Source: Sialis fuliginosa (lineage: Eukaryota > Arthropoda > Insecta > Megaloptera > Sialidae). Taken from it: a DNA stretch of 64,000 nt. The number at the start of each line of letters is the position of its first letter. The stretch's first letter is position 1. The stretch covers positions 3,102,501-3,166,500 of the forward strand of contig OY540819.1 in assembly GCA_961205875.1 (NCBI GenBank), read 5' to 3'. Of this stretch, positions 56,781 to 64,000 are shown in pieces. The notes under the pieces are model-generated. The model ran no database searches. It had not been told where the DNA came from and worked only from the letters and a program-made list of their open reading frames with translations. The position numbers and the translations under genes are program-made.

Positions 56781-58079
56781 TCACAAGAATAGTAGAAATA
56801 CTTTTTTTTATAATTATTGTTTGATAAAATTGAAAATTGAGTAAAAAGGGGTAATATTTGTTTATTAAATTTTACAAATAAATTGATTTTCTGAAAAATA
56901 TATTTTATTAATATATTAATGTTCTTTTAAACATAAAAGATTTTTGTAATTTTAATATCATTTAGAAGAAATTCAATCCTAAAGGGTGATTGTATTTTTT
57001 ATAGAGCAAATTGTAAGACCTTCTCTAATTTATTACTACATTAGTCGTAAAATCGATTAAGATATTTCTTTGCGCATTGGGAGTCGATTAAGCCCTTATT
57101 GTCACTCCTGATTTGTAAATTTCCAGTTCTGTTTTATAAAAAAAATACTGACAATAAGTAGAACAAATAATTAAAAACGGTTACATATGTACTATTTTCG
57201 ATTCTATCTTTACATAATCAATTTGTTATATTAAAAAAAGCAGTATAGAAAAATGTGACGCAAGCCGGAGAAAAATTTTTTTATTCAGATCGTCGCGACG
57301 GTCATTGGGCACGTGATTCTCTTAACTACGAGTATAATAGTGTAAACTATATTTAAAAAAAAAGTTTGGGTCTGGAGGATCGCGCCAAGCTGATATATTA
57401 ACTATTCAACTTATTTGTTAGTTTATCAGTTTTAATTTTTTTTTTACGAGAGGAAACCTATTTACAGGTACCCAGTGGGGTGAGTGATTCCCCTGGGGTA
57501 TGCTCACCTCTGCACAGTGTAACTATTTGCCAAAACCTCTCGGTCCTTGCTGGCCCATTCCGACTTGCCACGGAATCACCGTAAGGCATAACCTCGTGGC
57601 AAGCCGGGGTTTTAATTTGTATATATCTATTATCTATTATCTTTTATTCCAACACCTCGAATTTTCTCTGACTTCTGACCGTCATACTGAGCCGCCATTT
57701 TGAAATTTTCCAAAAGGCCACACTACCCCATAAAGAGGGACCAATAACGAACATTTTAAGCCCAAGATCACTCAAATCCATCAACATGAATTTTGGGCAG
57801 AGCCTTGTTCCGTTTGACAAAGAACGTCCCCTATATATATGGAAGAATTGACAAAATATATATTCTATTATTTTCTAGCCTCTTTAATAGTACTTAAATC
57901 GATTTGGTGACATTCCGACATCCACTCTACTAACTAGTTTTTTTTATAATTTGAAAATAATAGAAAAAGGCAAGTACATAATATATAATACAACATATAG
58001 GGGTCGTATGGTGATTATAGATTTTTTTTTCGTTCAAAGATGTGATATACTGTAAAAGGTTAAGAACCGCTGACCTAAA
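56781..58079. other. Intergenic sequence, not assigned
   Basis: AT-rich; a GC-richer patch near 57470-57610 (GCAAGCCGGGG) is not recognised. GTTAAGAACCGCTG near 58058 resembles a hAT end but no partner is seen. Confidence 0.35.
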
Positions 58080-59040
58080 TCCTTGCGAATTTGTTTCTCA
58101 GCATGTAAAGAATCCCGACGAAGAGTACTATACCACGGAGGTACATCACTGTTATGTACCGCCACTCGTATCGGCGCATATAAAATATAAGTCGTTTATA
58201 CCCTTTCATCGCGGCATAACAGTTGCCATACATAACATACTAATATCGGGTGCTCTCTTTCACAGCCTACTGATAACATGCCGTTTGTTCTGTATACTTG
58301 AAATCGATTGCTTTATCCTTAACATGTCGAATGATAACATTGCGGTACCATCGTCTTAAACTCGTATGATATTTTGTGTATTTTGATATTGTGATTGCAA
58401 TGTTATGAAGATTCTATTGACGGGGATTTTGTATGAAATGTGGTAAGAGAAATTGATTGTTTTATCGAACTCAAGACACTTGATGACAACGTGTTGATTT
58501 AATTTTTGTATCCGTGTGTCAATTTGAATCTTTCTGAGTTGCGAATATAATGATGTGGCGATTGGATAGTGTTGAATTTTACAAGGGTAAACAGGGGTTG
58601 AATATGACGTGTTATATATCGACTGAAGGAGGGCAGATATGAACGTTTCTCCTCCCGGTACGAAATAAATTTACTTTCGGCCGTATAAAAAATGCGCGTA
58701 AAAATATTGGTGTTTTTATGGCCTTTCGATTATGGTTCATATATCACAATTTTTATGACGCGCTTTTAAATTTCATGGTGTATTTTATGCGGCCGATACT
58801 GTTACTTGCTTTCTAATTTATGGCACGAACTTGTTCCTAATTTATGGGTAATGCGTTGGGGTGCAAATGGCCCGGTTTGTGTTCGCGTTGTGCGAAATTG
58901 AAATTTGTTTTTTAATTTAGGACGTGCCATTAAAAATGTCAGGTGTGCAGTTTTAGAGTTTTGTTTTGTTACGATTGTTTGCGTGTAGGTATATGTTCTC
59001 CAATGGGGAGGGGTGGTTACATTTGATACGTCTTTCAAAA
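58080..59040. promoter_or_regulatory. Long single-copy island with TTTATG-type motifs
   Basis: Relatively GC-rich and single copy. Between 58710 and 58800 are TTTTTATGGCC, TTTTTATGACG and TTTTATGCGGCCGA, resembling Caudal/Abd-B-type homeodomain sites (TTTATGG). Short ORFs on both strands do not look coding. Confidence 0.35.
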
Positions 59041-59450
59041 TTGTATTGATTTGTATTTCGTTCAGTTTATATATTTTTTAAGCTTTTGCGGTTATTTGGT
59101 ATACGTTATACATATATTTATATTGTTTTTATTATTAAAAATTCCCTGCGGCTTCCTTTAATTTCTACACATTTTATTTGAAATAAACTGTATTTTTTTA
59201 AATTAAATATGTACCTGGCCTAATAATTCAGTATATGAAAAAGAAAAATTGTCAACATTTCGACGAATTCTTTACAATATACTTCTTATTAGTTCTTTGA
59301 TAAGCTACATGATAAATAATATAAAATTATGTACATTATACAGTTCACAATATTGTAGATAGTCTACACACGAACTAACTCGCGTAAACAACATGTAGGC
59401 AACTTTTGTAGATAAAGTTTAATAATCTAGAACTCAACACTGATTCATAT

Positions 59451-59930
59451 AAGGTACTGGCACCAGTCTTGATCACTTTAAGAGCAAGGTATACTACTCT
59501 TTGGAATTAATGTGCTTATTTTGTATAATTCTTATGAACTTGCGTTACTAACAAAAAAAGTCCGCAATTATAGTTTTTTTTTTTAATTATAGCCTTTTCT
59601 TTGTTTATGATTTTTTTCCAGTAATGGATTAAGTAATACCAGAAATGAGCATCCAGTGATGGACACTTGCTAATGATAAGTACTATGACACAAAAGTTAT
59701 AAAATAAAGAATCGTAAAATTGTAAACAATGTAAAACAGATGTTATGATAATATAATAATTAATAAATTAGTTTAAATGTCAACCATTTTGACACCCTTT
59801 GACCGATAGTCATCAAATTAAGCTGTTTTACAGTTAAATGTCTATAGATTATGATTCAGTAATGGCAATAATCAGATATTAACAAATATTTCTTATTTAG
59901 TACATTTAATTAACCAAGAATCCAACACTA
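59451..59930. mobile_element. Element with TGGCACCAGTCTTG ends, copy 2
   Basis: Opposite orientation to 32547-33072, sharing AAGAGCAAGGTATAC and AAGAATCCAACACT. Confidence 0.65.
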
Positions 59931-59999
59931 TATATATATGTCTATACATGCGTATGTATGTTATGTAATAAAATATAAGTGTATATAAAATAACTTTAT

Positions 60000-60340
60000 T
60001 GTATTTTCCCTCGAATCTTGAGTTCCCGGAAAAGCACACCGATAACTACCAACAAAATATAACAAGATAATACGCGTCTCAACAAAATTGAAACCGAAAG
60101 CAGGCGACATATTTTATTTAATATCATCGTGTCATGTTAGACATTTTAAAACGTTCCTCATTTCAGTTTTAAGGTGATGTTATAAAGATCTTGTTTCCCG
60201 AACGGGTGTGTGTGTAGGTGGGTGTGTAGATGGGTGGGGGTGAGTGATGCCAATACCACCTCCATTAGAGTCTATTGTTTTCGATATTCAGTCACTTTAC
60301 TCTAGGGAGGATCGATTTTCATATAGACACGTTGACAACA
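60000..60340. promoter_or_regulatory. GC-richer single-copy island
   Basis: Includes a GTGTGTAGGTGGGTGTG tract and unique flanks. No ORF. Candidate only. Confidence 0.2.
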
Positions 60341-60752
60341 TTTCAATAGAGTTTTCTCAACATCTTGATGCTGGAAGAAGGTATTAATTTAATCAAGGTG
60401 CTAGATGGAAGGATATTGAGATGTATTTTTAACCGATGTGGGAATTTTTAGTAACGTGTAAGTTTGAATATTTATAATATAATTGATGGAGAATTTAGAT
60501 TTAAATATATTATTGGTTTTTGAATCTTAGACGTGTCTTTTGAATTTGAAATACTTTCAAGTAAGATAAGTAGAAGACGTTACATGTAAGGAATTTTAGC
60601 AGTGGCGAGGCGTGAAATTTTTAAAAGGGAAGCATATTTTGTCAATCCTCCCCCTCCTATTAACAAAAAAAAACTAGTTATGAAACAGCTTTAGTTCAAG
60701 CTTTTATTTTTTTAAATAAATTCTTATATATTTATATAGTAACTAAATGATT

Positions 60753-61324
60753 CTACGTCTTATTTTCTTGTATTTTAGTCGATATTTGTATGACGAGTTG
60801 AAGTTCACTGCAGGAAATTTCACTAAAAAATTTAGAATTTTTGATTTCGTTAAAAGTATGTCAATGATATAGAAAATGACGTGAAAAGTTGAAATTTTCA
60901 AACCGCAGGTCAGTATCTTAAACCGTTCTCGAGATATAACCTCTTAAAGTTTTAGTTTTGTGAAATGGAGAAAAAAGGCCATAACTTTTGAACGGGTGGT
61001 TGGAATTGATTTTAGTTGACGGATTTGAAAACAGCGTGTCAGAATCTATATAATGACATTTATAATACTTTAAAATCCGACAAAAAATTTTTAAGTTATT
61101 AAGGGCCATTCAAAATTTTGAAAAAACTGAAACTTTGAGAGGTTTTATCTCAAGAACGGTTTGAGATACAGACCTGCGGTTTGAAAATTTCAACTTTTCA
61201 CGTCATTTTCTATACAATAAACATACTTTTAATGAAATCAAAAATTCAAAAAAATTTAGTGAACTTTCCTGCAGTGAACTCGTCATACAAATATCGACTA
61301 AAATACAAGAAAATAAGACGTAGA
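60753..61324. mobile_element. Foldback element (about 570 bp)
   Basis: Inverted arms of about 250 bp beginning CTACGTCTTATTTTCTTG and containing GACCTGCGGTTTGAAAATTT. Confidence 0.75.
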
Positions 61325-62175
61325 GGTATTAAAGTTTTATAATTGAACGTGTAAATTAATATTAAATGTTTTTTTGACTTTTAGTTAAAATGTTTGGGTT
61401 GCGCATAAAATGTTATTCTAATAATATTTTTAAATTATTTATTAACTGAAAACACAGATTTGTATTAATTTACCCATAAAGAAATGGAAACACTGCTTCC
61501 CCTGCTTCCATGGACGCTTCACCACTGAATTTTAGTCCAAATTTTAAGTGAATTTTAACTGAAGAGGAAAAAAACATCATTAAAAATACGTTAATTAGAG
61601 AATATTTTTGTATTTTAAGCTATTGATAATAGGCCGCTTAATTATTATACAAAATATTTATAAAAAATAGGTCAACACAGATTTTGTTGTAAAAAAAAGA
61701 TTGTTCTCCATTTGCATAAAAAAATCGTCATTTGTTTTATTAAATCGCTTTACTTTGTCATAAAATAAAATATATAAATGTTATAAATACATACGTATAT
61801 TAATAATAATTTTGAAATCAAATTGTAAAGGTTATATATAATTTAATATTATTCAATGATTAAAGTTTATTATTTATTATTTTGGTATTCATGTAGTTGT
61901 AGTAGATAGAAATCGTATTTTCATATTACTAAATATTCATAATATTTAACGACTACCATTTTGTAAATGTGCATACCATCAATATATGAATATTTTTATG
62001 CATGATTGGGGCTGGTAAAATTGTTTAATATTAAAATATAGGGTTGAGAATTATTATAAAATTATAATTTATTTATAAATTATGAGTACTTATATTTGAA
62101 AATAGCTAAAAGTGCCTGATATTACAGTAAAAGTTGGTTCAGTCAGACAGACCAGGCATGACAGTCTAGAATAGT
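61325..62175. other. AT-rich intergenic sequence
   Basis: Nothing recognised. Confidence 0.4.
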
Positions 62176-62385
62176 CTAGACTAGGGTCCGCTGAATTTTT
62201 GCCGGGAGTCCGTGAAACATGTTTGGCATAAATTAAAATACTTTTACATTTCCATTTACCAATGATTAATTAGTATTTAACAACCTTCTTTGTTTTTCTA
62301 TCCGGAGGAGGGGGTCCCTGAAAAAAAATTATTCAAAAGGGGGTCCCTAGACCATATAAGTTTAAGAACCGCTGGCTCTAGATCG
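62176..62385. mobile_element. Possible short hAT-type remnant
   Basis: Right end AAGAACCGCTG and left TAGGGTCCGCTG resemble degenerate hAT ends; flanking AGTCTAGA / GCTCTAGA match 6 of 8. Confidence 0.4.
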
Positions 62386-63524
62386 ACAGATAGCTATACA
62401 AATTCTAAAAACTATCAAAATGAATAAATATGTTACCTGGATTCAATTTTATTAATTTTTATTAAAAGTTTAAATTGAAATGAATTTTCTTGAAATTAAA
62501 GAAACTCTAGACAGTCAGTGGAGCTTTACACATTAGGTATTTTATGCAACTGCCTGGATTAAAAAAATTGCAAATAAAAATATTTTTTTGCTTTTACAAT
62601 TGCTTGTAGAGCAAAAAAAGATATTGCCGAATGAAATTTTTTAGAATGTTGGTATACAATTTTCAAATATTTTTATGCAACAAAAAAACGAGGGCTCCAA
62701 ATATTTATACCCTCTTACGCCCCCCCAACTTTTATAACGCACAACTGGCCAAAGGATTTACAAATGTTGGTTTTATACTAACATATTGACAATCTCTGTT
62801 ATAATTTACGTCAAAACCAAAGCACCCCTGATAATATTTGAAGCCATAATTTATTAATTATAACATACATAAATATTTCACACGCAGTTAAAATTTATGT
62901 ATCAGTTCTTATTGTTTTAAATGTAGACAGTTTTAACATAAAATCGACTGCACGTTTTATCTGGGCCGGTCGTAAATATCGCTAATCGTTGTTATAGCGG
63001 AGGTGAAAGACATTTTCAATCTATTTTGTGTTTCATATATATCATTAACGTGAATTATGGGTACCAACGTGAAGGAAATTAATTGTGATACTGTGTAGTG
63101 GCAGTATTGAAAACCGTCGATGTATTTTAATAAAATTTGATGTATGTTTCGAAATATACATATGTTATGGATGGATATTTTTTTTAGAATTGATGGATGC
63201 ATAAGCTATAAGCTAGATCAGTGATTTTGAAACTTTTTTTTGTTTATTTTAAGAAATGCAATTTTTTGTATTAAAAAACTAACGATCCGCTCGCGGCTTC
63301 GACTGTGTTTTGGAAATATTAGAATTTTTTTACCTATCATCTAACAAGGGATCTTTACGAAGTGTATCTCGCCAATTTTAAACTCATAGTTCAATCGAAT
63401 TTAAATGCACTTTTAAATTTATAGATGCCATTAAAAAACACCCTTAAAATTTAATTTAAATAATAAATTAATAGTTTTATAATTCACGGTACCTACCTTA
63501 GTAACAAATGCAATTAAATTCAAA
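62386..63524. other. AT-rich intergenic sequence
   Basis: No gene or repeat recognised. Confidence 0.4.
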
Positions 63525-63868
63525 TTGCCAGACTTACCAATACTAGTCCGTATATGAAACTGTTACCAAAATTATACGGCGGCCATTTTTTCTTCAATGT
63601 CATAATCGTCATTTCCATGAATATTATCCCAGAGGCGTCAATTGAAAATTTATAGTAAATATGCTTTAAATTACAATTGAATTTAGTATGTATGAGAGAT
63701 GATAGTTCCAAATAGACGTTTCTCTGTTAATCAATTATCACTGAAATACTTTTAAAGACAATATAAAACATTTATTATTAATTAATTTTATAATTTAAAA
63801 CAATTGATATTTATTTTATAATCTGAATGATACGCCAATGACTCGTGGAGCGATATGGTAACAATTTT
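63525..63868. mobile_element. Uninterrupted MITE, empty-site relative of 33116-34262
   Basis: Opposite orientation; shares AGTCCGTATATGAAA, TCTATTTGG-type and GTTACCATATCG-type blocks with both halves of the interrupted copy, without the TGCTTCCTCG element. Confidence 0.75.
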
Positions 63869-64000
63869 GTATTATGTTATTGAGGATACTTATTACAAAA
63901 CTAATATGAAAAATATTTTAAATATAGGAAAAATATCATAGAACATGGAAGTCATGTATGGTTATTTTTAGCAAGAATTACAATCAATCAGAAATCGATT

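Noticed and set aside
58058-58071. hAT end GTTAAGAACCGCTG
   Set aside because: No partner end or target duplication found nearby, so not called as an element.

Overview
The window looks like an AT-rich insect nuclear genome. The basis is one split gene with short insect-type introns that encodes an insect-specific protein (a Nudel orthologue), set in a dense field of non-autonomous DNA transposons. The order of insect cannot be fixed from the sequence alone. I see no rRNA, tRNA, CRISPR array, prokaryotic operon or viral gene.

The only protein-coding gene I can support is on the minus strand, from the ATG at 29140 down to the stop at 9729. I could follow it through 21 coding exons. Every junction has a GT donor and an AG acceptor, and the reading phase is kept across all 20 introns. 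The spliced CDS is 7608 nt (2535 codons plus stop). The product is a type II membrane-anchored mosaic serine protease. It has a short cytoplasmic tail, one transmembrane segment, a very long Ser/Thr/Glu-rich stalk, LDLa repeats, an SRCR-like Cys segment, and a complete trypsin-like domain (His1348, Asp1396, Ser1486; cleavage site R1307/V1308). After a second Ser/Thr-rich linker come more LDLa repeats, a second SRCR-like segment, a degenerate protease, further LDLa repeats and a third SRCR-like segment. This is the layout of Drosophila Nudel, the follicle-cell protease at the top of the dorsoventral cascade.

Region by region: 1-0.9 kb is an inverted satellite array. 0.9-9.6 kb is nested foldback elements. 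9.7-29.1 kb is the ndl gene, where nearly all intron length above about 320 bp comes from single transposon insertions. 29.1-36 kb holds MITEs, including a filled site whose empty-site relative lies at 63.5 kb. 36.1-37.4 kb is a 188-bp minisatellite split by a transposon. 37.4-60.4 kb alternates transposons with short, single-copy, relatively GC-rich islands that look like conserved regulatory DNA of an unseen neighbouring gene. 60.7-64 kb is again foldback and MITE sequence.

The most interesting observations are: (i) a hAT element inserted exactly on the exon 3 acceptor of ndl, whose terminal inverted repeat now supplies the pyrimidine tract and the A of the AG; (ii) a threefold LDLa/SRCR/protease module structure in which the third module stops just before its protease; (iii) a GC-rich 60-bp near-perfect hairpin in an ndl intron; (iv) several nested or stacked insertions whose order can be read from their target duplications; (v) two GC-rich islands 15 kb apart that share a 13-bp motif.
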